Positions 1-8,095 are shown, counted from the first letter of the stretch. The stretch: 27,054 bases of DNA from an uncultured Clostridium sp. (GCA_900549235.1 URNT01000041.1:1-27054); one strand, 5' to 3'. Program-made: numbers and translations. The notes: a model not told the origin generated them from the sequence alone.

Positions 1-89
1 CATCTTTGTGGCTGATTTTCCGCCATCCGCACACAAATCTGAGCACAAAGAGATTCCGAGAGTACACGAAGCTTCAAAGGAGAAAAATA

Positions 90-872
90 ATGATCAACAG
101 CACTTCCAATAAACAGGTGAAACGGGTGACCGCCCTCAGGACAAAAGCAAAGGCCAGAAAGGAGGAGGAGGCCTATGTAGCCGAGGGCCTGCGCATGTGC
201 CGGGAATGCAGTCCGGAGGAAACAGAGATTCTCTACGTCACAGAGAGTTTTGCCGCCCAGGAGGAGAACCGCAGATGGCTTTCCTCCTACCGGTGGGATC
301 TGGTAACGGACATCGTTATGAATGTAATGGCAGATACAAAGACCCCTCAGGGGGTTCTTGCCATCGTAAAGCATCGCCGGTACGAGCTTGGGGATGTGCT
401 CCCTGCGGACGGCGGAAGGGCCCACCTGATGATCCTTGAAAATATTCAGGATCCGGGAAACCTGGGTACTATCATCCGGGCGGGAGAGGGAGCCGGCATA
501 ACCGGCGTGATCATGAGCCGGGATACGGCGGATATTTATAACCCCAAAGTGATCCGCTCCACCATGGGCTCTATTTTCAGAGTCCCCTTTGTGTACGCAG
601 AGGATTTAAAAGCCGCCTGCCTGGAGCTGAAAGGAGCGGGGGTGCGCCTCTTTGCGGCCCATCTGAAGGCAGAGAATAATTATGATAAAGAGGATTATAC
701 TGACCATGTGGGCTTTCTTATTGGAAATGAGGCGAATGGGCTTACAGATGATACGGCGGCTCTGGCTGACTGCTATATCAGGATCCCTATGGCAGGCAGG
801 GTAGAATCCTTAAATGCCGCTGTAGCCGCGTCGGTGCTTATGTTTGAGACCGCCAGACAGCGCAGGGGATAG
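90..872 (+). CDS. TrmH/SpoU-family RNA methyltransferase
   Basis: Predicted SAM-dependent 2'-O-ribose methyltransferase of the SpoU/TrmH class acting on rRNA or tRNA; 260 aa, a normal length. An N-terminal substrate-binding region (about 1-100) with the basic stretch KQVKRVTALRTKAKARK is followed by the knotted SPOUT domain. The three family motifs are visible: NIQDPGNLGTIIRAGEG (N118 to R130), IGNEANGL (from 211) and IPMAGRVESLNAAVA (from 232). The frame is open upstream to position 6, but I place the start at ATG 90, which has AAAGGAG 7 nt upstream and begins MINSTSNKQVK as family members do. The exact target nucleotide cannot be told from sequence. In many Firmicutes this gene lies before pheST; here a small membrane protein follows about 30 nt downstream. 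Confidence 0.9.
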   Translation: MINSTSNKQVKRVTALRTKAKARKEEEAYVAEGLRMCRECSPEETEILYVTESFAAQEENRRWLSSYRWDLVTDIVMNVMADTKTPQGVLAIVKHRRYELGDVLPADGGRAHLMILENIQDPGNLGTIIRAGEGAGITGVIMSRDTADIYNPKVIRSTMGSIFRVPFVYAEDLKAACLELKGAGVRLFAAHLKAENNYDKEDYTDHVGFLIGNEANGLTDDTAALADCYIRIPMAGRVESLNAAVAASVLMFETARQRRG

Positions 873-905
873 CTGATCCTCACCAGGCCCGGAAAGGAGG
901 AAATG

Positions 906-1160
906 ATGATTCAGATGGAATGGCTTCTGGCCGCTCTGGCCTTTCTGGGCCTTGAAACGGCCTTCGGCTCCTTGACTGCCCTGTGGTTTGTGCCGGGAGC
1001 CCTGGGGGCGTTTGTCCTCCAGAGCCTGGGCGCGCCCCTGGAAGGACAGCTGGGAGTCTTTGCGGCTTTATCCCTGCTTTCTCTGGTGCTGATCCGCCCC
1101 TGGGCTTTTTTTGCCGCCCGGATGGCCGGAAGGCTTGGAAGGGCAGGTGAGAGAGATTAG
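906..1160 (+). CDS. Short NfeD-like membrane protein lacking the OB-fold domain
   Basis: 84-aa very hydrophobic protein with about three membrane segments (roughly 4-27, 30-50 and 52-70). The pattern WLLAALAFLGLETA, then LTALWFVPGALGAFV, then LGAPLEGQLGVF and LIRPWAF matches the membrane half of NfeD/YuaF proteins, which normally run to about 140-150 aa with a soluble OB-fold after the third helix. Here the frame stops shortly after the RP motif, so that domain is absent. AGGAGG ends 5 nt before ATG 906; an ATG at 903 is only 2 nt from it. The stop overlaps the start of the lipase gene, which suggests translational coupling. The NfeD assignment is from pattern only. No SPFH/flotillin partner, the usual NfeD companion, is in the window. 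Confidence 0.6.
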   Translation: MIQMEWLLAALAFLGLETAFGSLTALWFVPGALGAFVLQSLGAPLEGQLGVFAALSLLSLVLIRPWAFFAARMAGRLGRAGERD

Positions 1161-2328
1161 GCTTCAGCTTGATAAGGAAAAGCCCTATGGCATCGTCCTG
1201 GAAGGGGGCGGAGCCAGAGGGGCGTATCAGATCGGCGCCTGGAAGGCCCTTAAGGAGGCTGGTATCCCCATCCGGGGAGCGGCGGGAACCTCAGTGGGCG
1301 CTTTAAACGGTGCTCTGATCTGTATGGACGATCTGGAAAAGGCAGAGAAAATCTGGGAGAATATCAATTACTCCCAGGTGATAGATGTGGATGAGTCCCT
1401 GATGGAGCAGCTTTACAGTATGGACAGCCTCCGCCACGCCGGTTCCCTGCTTAAAATACTGAAAAAACTGGTAAAGGATAAGGGTTTTGACATTGCGCCT
1501 CTGCGCCGGCTGATCCGTGAGGTGGCAGATGAGAGCCGCTTAAGAGCCTCAGACCGGGAGCTTTATGTGGTTACCTGGTCCCTTTCCGATCGGAAGCCTC
1601 TGGTGGCGGACATAAAGGAGGTGCCGGAGGGAGAGATCGGCGATATGCTTATGGCCAGCGCTTACCTCATCGGCTTCCGCCAGGAGCGTCTTGGCGGAAA
1701 ATATTATATGGACGGGGGCGGCGTAAACAATGTTCCGGCGGACGTTCTGATCGAAAAGGGCTATAAGGACATCATTATCCTTAGGATCTACGGCTACGGC
1801 GTGGATACGGAAAAGCGGCTTCAGGTTCCTGAGGAAGTAAATATTTACCACGTTGCTCCCAGGAGAGAGCTGGGAGGCATTCTGGAGTTTAACGCCAGAC
1901 GGGCCAGACGGAATATGCAGCTGGGCTATTTTGATGCTATGCGGATGCTCTACGGCCTGAAGGGCCGTTTTTACTATCTGGACGCGGACGAAAGCGAGGA
2001 CTATTATATGGAGGCCCTTCTGGCCCACAGGATCTCCCTTATATCCTTTTTAAAGCCGGAGCTGGCAGCTTTGGCAGATCAGGAACTGCGCTGTTTTATG
2101 GAAGGATATTTTCCGGCTATGGCAGAGGAGCTGGGGCTTAAAAAGGACTGGACCTACAAGACTCTTTACCTGGCCATGCTTGAGGAGGCGGCCAGGCTGT
2201 GCCGGATCAGCCGGATGAAAATTTATACACCAGGAGAGCTTTGCCGTTTTATATTTTCTCAAAAACCACCTTGTCCATACTTGACAGAAACAGTCGAGCG
2301 TAGTATATTATGCAATAAAGATGTATAA
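1147..2328 (+). CDS. Patatin-like phospholipase / acyl hydrolase
   Basis: Predicted patatin-family serine hydrolase (lipid acyl hydrolase), 393 aa from GTG 1147. All catalytic elements are present: oxyanion loop GGGARG (20-25), nucleophile elbow GTSVG with Ser49, and the DGG motif with Asp189 in YYMDGGGVNN. A further 200 residues after the catalytic domain are of unknown role. GTG 1147 overlaps the NfeD-like gene by 14 nt and places the GGGARG loop at the usual distance from the N-terminus; ATG 1111 is an in-frame alternative adding 12 residues. No signal peptide, so cytosolic or membrane-associated. The last 16 codons are overlaid by the argF promoter and the encoded tail looks non-conserved. 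The substrate is unknown. Confidence 0.85.
   Translation: MREIRLQLDKEKPYGIVLEGGGARGAYQIGAWKALKEAGIPIRGAAGTSVGALNGALICMDDLEKAEKIWENINYSQVIDVDESLMEQLYSMDSLRHAGSLLKILKKLVKDKGFDIAPLRRLIREVADESRLRASDRELYVVTWSLSDRKPLVADIKEVPEGEIGDMLMASAYLIGFRQERLGGKYYMDGGGVNNVPADVLIEKGYKDIIILRIYGYGVDTEKRLQVPEEVNIYHVAPRRELGGILEFNARRARRNMQLGYFDAMRMLYGLKGRFYYLDADESEDYYMEALLAHRISLISFLKPELAALADQELRCFMEGYFPAMAEELGLKKDWTYKTLYLAMLEEAARLCRISRMKIYTPGELCRFIFSQKPPCPYLTETVERSILCNKDV
2281..2309 (+). promoter_or_regulatory. Sigma-A type promoter for the argF cluster
   Basis: TTGACA (2281-2286), 17-nt spacer, TATATT (2304-2309). It lies wholly inside the last codons of the patatin-like gene and would start transcription near 2316, giving argF a leader of about 60 nt. 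Near-consensus boxes at optimal spacing make it convincing. Confidence 0.8.
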
Positions 2329-2376
2329 ATATTAATCCGCACAGAGAAATCGGCAGCGGAGGACAGGGAGGACGCA

Positions 2377-3366
2377 ATGAATTTAAAAGGAAGACATTTT
2401 TTAACACTGAAGGATTATACACAGGAGGAGATCACCTACCTTCTGGATCTGGCCGCCGATCTGAAATATAAAAAGAAAAAAGGAATCCCCGTAGACACCT
2501 TAAGAGGGAAAAATGTAGCCTTGATTTTTGAAAAGACCAGCACCAGGACCCGCTGCGCCTTCGAGGTGGCTGCCCACGATCTTGGGATGGGGACGACCTA
2601 TCTGGATCCTTCCGGCTCACAGATCGGAAAGAAGGAAAGTATTGCCGATACCGCAAGGGTTCTTGGCCGTATGTATGAGGGCATAGAGTACAGAGGCTTT
2701 GGTCAGGAGATCGTAGAGGAGCTGGCAAAGTACGCCGGCGTACCGGTATGGAACGGCCTGACAAATGAGGACCATCCCACCCAGATGCTGGCGGATCTTC
2801 TGACCATCAGAGAGCATCTGGGACATTTAAAAGGAGTAAAGCTTGTGTATATGGGGGATGCGCGTTATAATATGGGTAACTCCCTTATGATCGCCTGCGC
2901 CAAGATGGGGATGCACTTCGTTGCCTGCGCTCCGGAGAAATACTTCCCGGATGCGGCTCTGGTAAAGGAGTGCCAGGATTTCGCGGCCGAAAGCGGCGGC
3001 TCTGTTACCCTGACAGAGGATGTGGCAGAGGCAGTTAAGGGAGCGGATGTGATCGATACAGATGTATGGGTGTCCATGGGCGAGCCGGATGAAGTATGGA
3101 CGGAGCGGATCCATGACCTGACCCCTTATAAGGTTACAAAGGCCGTTATGGAAAGCGCCGGGCCTCAGGCCATTTTCCTCCACTGCCTGCCCTCCTTCCA
3201 CGATCTGAAGACAAAGATCGGAAAGGAAATGGGAGAGCGCTTTGGAGTACAGGAATTAGAGGTGACAGACGAGGTATTTGAGTCTCCTCAGTCCGTTGTA
3301 TTTGACGAGGCAGAGAACCGTATGCATACCATAAAGGCCGTCATGCTTGCTACATTAGGAGAATAA
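2377..3366 (+). CDS. argF: Ornithine carbamoyltransferase
   Basis: Catalyses carbamoyl phosphate + ornithine to citrulline (arginine synthesis) or the reverse reaction in the arginine deiminase pathway; cytosolic oligomer. 329 aa, family length. Visible motifs are the carbamoyl-phosphate loop STRTR (55-59), HPTQ (134-137), the ornithine-binding region DVWVSMGE (around 230) and the catalytic HCLP (269-272). GGGAGG ends 5 nt before the ATG. The C-terminal sequence resembles both E. coli ArgF/ArgI and catabolic ArcB; no other arginine or arc gene is nearby, so the direction of use is open. First gene of a closely packed cluster running to the lipid kinase-like gene. Confidence 0.93.
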   Translation: MNLKGRHFLTLKDYTQEEITYLLDLAADLKYKKKKGIPVDTLRGKNVALIFEKTSTRTRCAFEVAAHDLGMGTTYLDPSGSQIGKKESIADTARVLGRMYEGIEYRGFGQEIVEELAKYAGVPVWNGLTNEDHPTQMLADLLTIREHLGHLKGVKLVYMGDARYNMGNSLMIACAKMGMHFVACAPEKYFPDAALVKECQDFAAESGGSVTLTEDVAEAVKGADVIDTDVWVSMGEPDEVWTERIHDLTPYKVTKAVMESAGPQAIFLHCLPSFHDLKTKIGKEMGERFGVQELEVTDEVFESPQSVVFDEAENRMHTIKAVMLATLGE

Positions 3367-3369
3367 TAC

Positions 3370-3672
3370 ATGTACGGACAGTCAAGAAAAGGAGAGAGGC
3401 ATGCCGGGATCTTCCTGGATGTGTCCCATCTCATCATAGGACCGGGAATCGTGGTCCTTTCGGTGCTGTCATTTATCAACCCGGAGGGGAACCGTATGCT
3501 GTTCCCCCTGGTGTTTTTACTGGCAGCTCTTTTAAATGCGATCAACAGCGTATTCGAGCTTAAGACTTGCGGCAGAGATAAGAAAAGGTTCCGTCTGGGC
3601 CTGTTCCAGGTATTTCTTGCCGCAGGTCTTGGGCTCCTTGGCGTTTTAAGCGCCGTCAGCATCTGGAGGTAG
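3370..3672 (+). CDS. Small membrane protein (DUF6637-like)
   Basis: 100-aa protein starting 3 nt after the argF stop; its AGGAGA ribosome site lies within the last argF codons, so the two are probably co-translated. A basic N-terminus (MYGQSRKGERH) is followed by about three hydrophobic segments (around 14-37, 43-60 and 77-98) and a basic loop GRDKKRFR between the last two. I recall similar short proteins labelled DUF6637 in Lachnospiraceae but cannot verify this. No function is known to me. The GGAGG site of birA lies around its stop codon. Confidence 0.7.
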   Translation: MYGQSRKGERHAGIFLDVSHLIIGPGIVVLSVLSFINPEGNRMLFPLVFLLAALLNAINSVFELKTCGRDKKRFRLGLFQVFLAAGLGLLGVLSAVSIWR

Positions 3673-3680
3673 GAGGCCCT

Positions 3681-4667
3681 ATGAAAACAGCTATTTTAAA
3701 AATGCTTAAATCCGGGGAAGGCTACCTTTCCGGCCAGCAGCTTTCTGATCAGCTTGGGATCTCCCGGACAGCGGTGTGGAAATATATCTGCCAGCTGAAG
3801 GAGGAGGGCTACCGGATCGAGGCAGTCCGCAACCGGGGCTACCGGCTGACAGAGGAGGCAGATGTGATCACAGCGGCGGAGCTTGCCACCATGCTCCATA
3901 CCCGCTGGCTGGGAAAGCACATCGAATATTTTGACGAAACAGACTCTACTAATATCCGGGCCAGGAAGCTGGCGGAGGAGGGAGCGCCCCACGGAACCCT
4001 GGTGGTGGCCGACTGCCAGACGGCAGGAAAGGGCCGCAGGGGAAGGGACTGGTCTTCGCCTTCCGGAACCGGGATCTGGATGAGCATTGTATTACGGCCC
4101 GGCTGTCCGCCATACCGGGCTTCCATGCTGACGCTGGCAGCCGGCATGGCGGCGGCAAGAGGGATTGAGAGAGCCGCCGGTTTACAGACCCGGATCAAGT
4201 GGCCGAATGATCTGGTGATTGGCGGAAAGAAGATCTGCGGCATCCTGACGGAGATGAGTACCGAGGAGGAGTCCATCCGCCATGTGATCACCGGCATCGG
4301 CATCAATGTAAATACAGAGTCATTTCCGGAGGAGATCGCGGAAACGGCCACCTCCTTAAGGCTTCAGTCAGAGAGCCGGGAGCCTTTTAAGCGCAGCAGC
4401 ATCATTGCGGCGGCGGCAGAGGCCTTTGAGCTGTATTACAGCCGGTTTATGGAAACCTGGGATATGGAGCAGCTGATGGAGGAATATAACAGCCTTCTGG
4501 TCAATAAGGGCCGCAGCGTCCGGGTCCTGGATCCAAAGGGAGAGTATGAGGGAACGGCTCTTGGGATTGATAAAGAAGGAAGCCTCCTTGTAAAGCGGCT
4601 GGACGGAAGGGTGGTTCCTGTGATCTCAGGAGAGGTTTCGGTGAGAGGAATCTATGGCTATGTGTGA
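3681..4667 (+). CDS. birA: BirA bifunctional biotin-protein ligase / biotin repressor
   Basis: Activates biotin to biotinyl-AMP, transfers it to carboxylase subunits, and with its N-terminal domain represses biotin genes. 328 aa. Residues 1-60 form a winged helix-turn-helix (GQQLSDQLGISRTAVWKYI). The central ligase domain shows the biotinyl-AMP loop GKGRRGRDW (around 115) and KWPNDL (from about 173), followed by GKKICGILTE. The last 50 residues form the SH3-like C-terminal domain (GRSVRVLDPKGEYEG...GEVSVRGIYGYV). AGGAGG lies 4 nt upstream of the ATG. No biotin synthesis or transport gene is in the window. The 3' end overlaps mutY by up to 14 nt. Confidence 0.95.
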   Translation: MKTAILKMLKSGEGYLSGQQLSDQLGISRTAVWKYICQLKEEGYRIEAVRNRGYRLTEEADVITAAELATMLHTRWLGKHIEYFDETDSTNIRARKLAEEGAPHGTLVVADCQTAGKGRRGRDWSSPSGTGIWMSIVLRPGCPPYRASMLTLAAGMAAARGIERAAGLQTRIKWPNDLVIGGKKICGILTEMSTEEESIRHVITGIGINVNTESFPEEIAETATSLRLQSESREPFKRSSIIAAAAEAFELYYSRFMETWDMEQLMEEYNSLLVNKGRSVRVLDPKGEYEGTALGIDKEGSLLVKRLDGRVVPVISGEVSVRGIYGYV

Positions 4668-5949
4668 TGTAAAAAAAATCTATGACAGCCTTCAGGTCCT
4701 GGAAGGAGAGGAGGCCTCCCTTAGCAGAAGGGAGCGCCTTCTGGCTCTTACAGGGCCTCTTCTTGCCTGGTACGGATCCCGCGCCAGATCCCTTCCCTGG
4801 CGGGAGGAACCTGCGCCCTACCGGGTGTGGATTTCTGAGATCATGCTCCAGCAGACCCGGGTGGAGGCGGTGAAGCCTTATTTTGAGCGGTTTATGGCGG
4901 CATTTCCGGGGGTGAAGGAGCTGGCGGAGGCCGAGGACGACCACCTGATGAAAATGTGGGAGGGCCTGGGCTATTATAACCGGGCCAGGAACTTAAAGGC
5001 TGCCGCGGGAAAGGTGATGGAGGAGTATGGCGGGCAGCTTCCTGTTTCCTATGAGGAGCTTTTATCTCTTCCTGGCATCGGAAGTTACACGGCGGGGGCC
5101 ATTGCCTCTATCGCTTACGGTATCCCTGTTCCCGCTGTGGACGGCAATGTGCTCCGTGTGATCTCAAGGATCCTGGGAGACCGGGAGGATATAAAGAAGG
5201 CTTCGGTAAAAAAGAGGATGGAGGAGGAACTTGGCCAGGTTATGCCCCGCACTGAGGTCAGCAGCTACAATCAGGGGCTTATTGAGCTGGGAGCTCTGGT
5301 CTGTATCCCGGGAGGGGAGCCAAGGTGCAGTGAGTGCCCGGCAGAGGGCATCTGCCTGACTGCCAGGAACGGCTGGTGGAGGGAGATTCCCTGTAAGGCC
5401 CCTAAAAAGCCGAGACGGCTGGAGGATTGGACCATTCTTGTGATCGGCAGGCCGGGAAGGGCTCTGCTTCGCAGAAGGCCGGATACAGGTCTCCTGGCCT
5501 CTCTCTATGAGTTTCCTGGCACAGAGGGACATATATCAGAGAAGGAGGCTCTGGCGGCAGCCGCGGCTCTTGCGGGGGTAGAGGAGGAAGCGGTTGATCA
5601 GGTTATTTCCCTTCCTGCCTCAAAGCATATCTTTTCTCATGTGGAATGGCATATGACAGGCTACCGGATCCTTCTTAAGGAGGAGGGCGAGGGAGATGGT
5701 CTCTGCTTTATGGCAGACTGTGAGGCCCTTTCCTCCTCCTATGCCCTTCCAAATGCTTTTCGCACCTATACAGAGGCTTTTATGGAAGAATGTAAGGGGC
5801 AGGATAAATTGACAAAAAAAGGATACACTGAAAAGGGAGGTAACGCCCATGAAACAGATGCTGTTTGTATTCAATCCCCGTTCCGGGAAGGAGCAGATCC
5901 GGGGACACCTTCTGGAGATACTGGATCTCTTTACAAAGGCCGGCTTTGA
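4654..5949 (+). CDS. mutY: Adenine DNA glycosylase MutY, with unusual C-terminal extension
   Basis: Removes adenine mispaired with 8-oxoguanine. 431 aa from ATG 4654 (ATG 4660 is also possible with better ribosome-site spacing). Catalytic Glu62 lies in ISEIMLQQT; the helix-hairpin-helix LPGIGSYTAGAIAS is followed by AVDGNV with Asp163. The iron-sulfur ligands are Cys217, 225, 228 and 234 (C-x7-C-x2-C-x5-C). The C-terminal NUDIX-like 8-oxoG domain includes the FSHVEWHM motif. The protein should end near residue 390. Instead the frame passes an A7 run (5814-5820) and continues about 45 codons, 101 nt of them inside the next gene, giving a low-complexity tail. One extra A would give a stop at TGA 5829-5831; see findings. 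Confidence 0.93.
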   Translation: MAMCDVKKIYDSLQVLEGEEASLSRRERLLALTGPLLAWYGSRARSLPWREEPAPYRVWISEIMLQQTRVEAVKPYFERFMAAFPGVKELAEAEDDHLMKMWEGLGYYNRARNLKAAAGKVMEEYGGQLPVSYEELLSLPGIGSYTAGAIASIAYGIPVPAVDGNVLRVISRILGDREDIKKASVKKRMEEELGQVMPRTEVSSYNQGLIELGALVCIPGGEPRCSECPAEGICLTARNGWWREIPCKAPKKPRRLEDWTILVIGRPGRALLRRRPDTGLLASLYEFPGTEGHISEKEALAAAAALAGVEEEAVDQVISLPASKHIFSHVEWHMTGYRILLKEEGEGDGLCFMADCEALSSSYALPNAFRTYTEAFMEECKGQDKLTKKGYTEKGGNAHETDAVCIQSPFREGADPGTPSGDTGSLYKGRL

Positions 5950-6826
5950 GGTACGGGTCCATGTGACCCAGTGCCAGGGGGATGCCAGAGAGGCTGTGAA
6001 GCAGCTGGGAGGCGGCATGGATGTGATTGTGTGCAGCGGAGGGGACGGCACCCTTAATGAGACTGTCAGCGGCATAATGGAGCTTCCTGGACTTCCTGTC
6101 CTGGGCTATATCCCCGCAGGCTCCACCAACGATTTTGCGGCCAGTCTGGGCATTTCCAAGCGGATGCCCCAGGCGGCGGCAGAGCTTGTATCCGGAGCGC
6201 CCTATTTTGCAGATGTGGGGCATTTCTGCGGAGACCGGTATTTTATGTATATCGCGGCCTTCGGTGCCTTTACTGAGGTGTCCTATCAGACCTCCCAGGA
6301 CCGGAAAAATATCCTGGGCCACCAGGCCTATATGCTGGAAGGAGTAAAAAGCCTTGCGGGTATCAAGCCCTACCCCATGCGGGTGGAGTGGGAGAACCGT
6401 GTGCTGGAAGAGGAGTTTGTGTTCGGCATGGTAACTAATACCTGCCAGGTAGGGGGATTTAAGGGCCTTGTAAACCAGTCCGTGGCTCTCAATGACGGGG
6501 TCTTTGAGGTGCTTCTGATACGGATGCCCAGGACGCCTGCGGATCTAAGCAATATCGTATCCTATATGTTCTTAAAAGAGGAGCCCAATGAATATGTATA
6601 TAAGTTCAAGACCTCTGCCATCCGCTTTTATTCCCAGGGGCCGGTGGACTGGGTTCTGGACGGGGAATACGGCGGCGCGAGGACTGAGGTGGAGATCGAG
6701 AATTTGAAAGAAAGGATTCCCATCCTTTTAAACGGAGGATCCCCGGCCGGATTGGGGCTGTACATGAAAAAAGTGTCGAAATCAGTTGAAAATCCTGGAA
6801 TCATGGTATATAATGATAAATTGTGA
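5849..6826 (+). CDS. Diacylglycerol kinase / YegS-type lipid kinase
   Basis: Predicted ATP-dependent lipid kinase of the DagK/LCB5 superfamily, 325 aa, acting at the inner face of the membrane, probably on diacylglycerol or a related lipid. Visible elements: N-terminal FNPRSGK, the glycine-rich nucleotide motif SGGDGTLNETVSG (GGDGT at about 64-68), and the family signature IPAGSTNDFAASL. The C-terminal beta domain includes NDGVFEVLLIRMP and DGEYGG. GGGAGG (5835-5840) lies 8 nt before the ATG. The first 101 nt overlap mutY in another frame. The rpoD promoter is embedded in its last codons. The substrate could also be a sphingoid or other lipid. Confidence 0.88.
   Translation: MKQMLFVFNPRSGKEQIRGHLLEILDLFTKAGFEVRVHVTQCQGDAREAVKQLGGGMDVIVCSGGDGTLNETVSGIMELPGLPVLGYIPAGSTNDFAASLGISKRMPQAAAELVSGAPYFADVGHFCGDRYFMYIAAFGAFTEVSYQTSQDRKNILGHQAYMLEGVKSLAGIKPYPMRVEWENRVLEEEFVFGMVTNTCQVGGFKGLVNQSVALNDGVFEVLLIRMPRTPADLSNIVSYMFLKEEPNEYVYKFKTSAIRFYSQGPVDWVLDGEYGGARTEVEIENLKERIPILLNGGSPAGLGLYMKKVSKSVENPGIMVYNDKL
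6786..6814 (+). promoter_or_regulatory. Sigma-A type promoter for rpoD
   Basis: TTGAAA (6786-6791), 17 nt, TATAAT (6809-6814), inside the final codons of the lipid kinase-like gene. Transcription would start near 6821, about 45 nt before the rpoD GTG. A TGTCGAA sequence matching the Spo0A box lies at 6774-6780, 5 nt upstream of the -35 box. Confidence 0.8.
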
Positions 6827-6865
6827 GAGTATGACACTTACCTCTAAGCGAAAGGACGTTTATCA

Positions 6866-8011
6866 GTGGAAAAGGACGATTTTTTAAAGAAGCTGGAAAA
6901 ACTGGTGGAGCATGCGAAGACCAAGCACAACACGCTTGACGCAGGCGAGATCAACGATTTTTTTACCGGGGATAATCTGTCACCGGAGCAGATGGATCAG
7001 ATTTACAGTTACCTGGAGAACCGCAATATTGACGTAGTTCCCGTACTGGACGAAGCGATGCTGAACGGAGACCCTGCTCTTTTGGATGACATTGATCTTG
7101 ACCTGGATCTTGATGATGACAGCTTCATGAAGGATGCAGAAGAGGAAGAGATCGACCTGGATGCAGTGGACCTGCTGGAAGGAATCGGAACAGAGGATCC
7201 GGTCCGCATGTATCTGAAGGAAATTGGCACCGTACCCCTTCTTACGGCAGATGAGGAACTGGAGCTTGCCCAGCGTAAGGCGGACGGCGATGAGTACGCG
7301 AAGGAGAGGCTGATCGAGGCGAACCTTCGTCTGGTGGTCAGCATTGCCAAGCGCTATACAGGCAGAGGCATGAGCTTTCTGGATCTTGTCCAGGAGGGAA
7401 ATCTGGGCCTTATAAAGGGCGTTGAAAAATTTGATTATACCAAGGGTTACAAGTTAAGTACATATGCAACCTGGTGGATCCGGCAGTCTGTTACAAGGGC
7501 TCTGGCGGATCAGGCGAGAACCATCCGCGTGCCGGTGCATATGGTTGAGACTATCAATAAGATGTCCAAGATGCAGCGTAAGCTGACTCTGGAGCTGGGC
7601 TATGAGCCCTCTGTGACAGAGCTTGCGGACGCGCTGGATATGACAGAGGATAAGGTCATGGAGATCATGCAGATCGCCAGAGAGCCGGCGTCTCTTGAGA
7701 CGCCCATCGGCGAGGAGGACGACTCCAATCTGGGTGATTTCGTGGCAGATAACAATGTGGTGACTCCTGAGGGCAACGTAGAGTCTGTGATGCTGCGGGA
7801 GCACATCGATGCCCTTCTGGGGGATCTGAAGGAGCGTGAGCGTCAGGTGATCGTACTGCGCTTTGGTCTGGAGGACGGACATCCCCGTACACTGGAAGAG
7901 GTGGGCAAGGAGTTCAACGTTACCAGAGAGCGTATCCGCCAGATTGAGGCCAAGGCCTTAAGAAAGCTGCGCAATCCGGTAAGGAGCAAGCGCATCAGGG
8001 ATTTCCTGTAA
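6866..8011 (+). CDS. rpoD: RNA polymerase primary sigma factor RpoD (SigA)
   Basis: Housekeeping sigma-70; directs core polymerase to TTGACA/TATAAT promoters. 381 aa from GTG 6866, with AAAGGACG upstream. Region 1.1-like helices (1-60) are followed by an acidic linker (DIDLDLDLDDD, EEEEIDLD). Region 1.2 starts at GTEDPVRMYLKEIG. Region 2 includes NLRLVVSIAKRYTGRG, FLDLVQEGNLGLIKGVEKFD and STYATWWIRQSVTRA (regions 2.3-2.4, melting and -10 contact). Region 3 follows, then region 4.2 with VTRERIRQIEAKALRKLR, the -35-binding helix. Family-typical length. The usual upstream partner dnaG is not here; a lipid kinase-like gene sits in front instead. A second, very similar sigma factor gene begins at 15633. 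Confidence 0.95.
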   Translation: MEKDDFLKKLEKLVEHAKTKHNTLDAGEINDFFTGDNLSPEQMDQIYSYLENRNIDVVPVLDEAMLNGDPALLDDIDLDLDLDDDSFMKDAEEEEIDLDAVDLLEGIGTEDPVRMYLKEIGTVPLLTADEELELAQRKADGDEYAKERLIEANLRLVVSIAKRYTGRGMSFLDLVQEGNLGLIKGVEKFDYTKGYKLSTYATWWIRQSVTRALADQARTIRVPVHMVETINKMSKMQRKLTLELGYEPSVTELADALDMTEDKVMEIMQIAREPASLETPIGEEDDSNLGDFVADNNVVTPEGNVESVMLREHIDALLGDLKERERQVIVLRFGLEDGHPRTLEEVGKEFNVTRERIRQIEAKALRKLRNPVRSKRIRDFL

Positions 8012-8049
8012 AGAGAGCCCGGAGCGTGATTTAAGTGATATGCATATGG

Positions 8050-8078
8050 ACCCGCGGGCTTGGCCTGCGGGTTCTTTT
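8050..8078 (+). terminator. Rho-independent terminator after rpoD
   Basis: Stem ACCCGCGGG (8050-8058) with CCTGCGGGT (8064-8072), one G-T wobble, 5-nt loop, then TTCTTTT. It ends only about 18 nt before queH, so it may act as a partial terminator or an attenuator for queH. Confidence 0.7.
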
Positions 8079-8095
8079 GGGTCTGGAGGATAAGG

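Noticed and set aside
1549..2028. Long minus-strand open frame inside the patatin-like gene
   Set aside because: It lies antisense to a gene with clear catalytic motifs, has no ribosome site or family pattern, and is a composition-driven shadow. The same holds for other long antisense frames, for example within argF, htpG and glgC.
8050..8095. Possible preQ1 riboswitch before queH
   Set aside because: The sequence shows only a simple GC hairpin and T tract; the conserved A-rich tail and CCC core of preQ1 riboswitches are absent.
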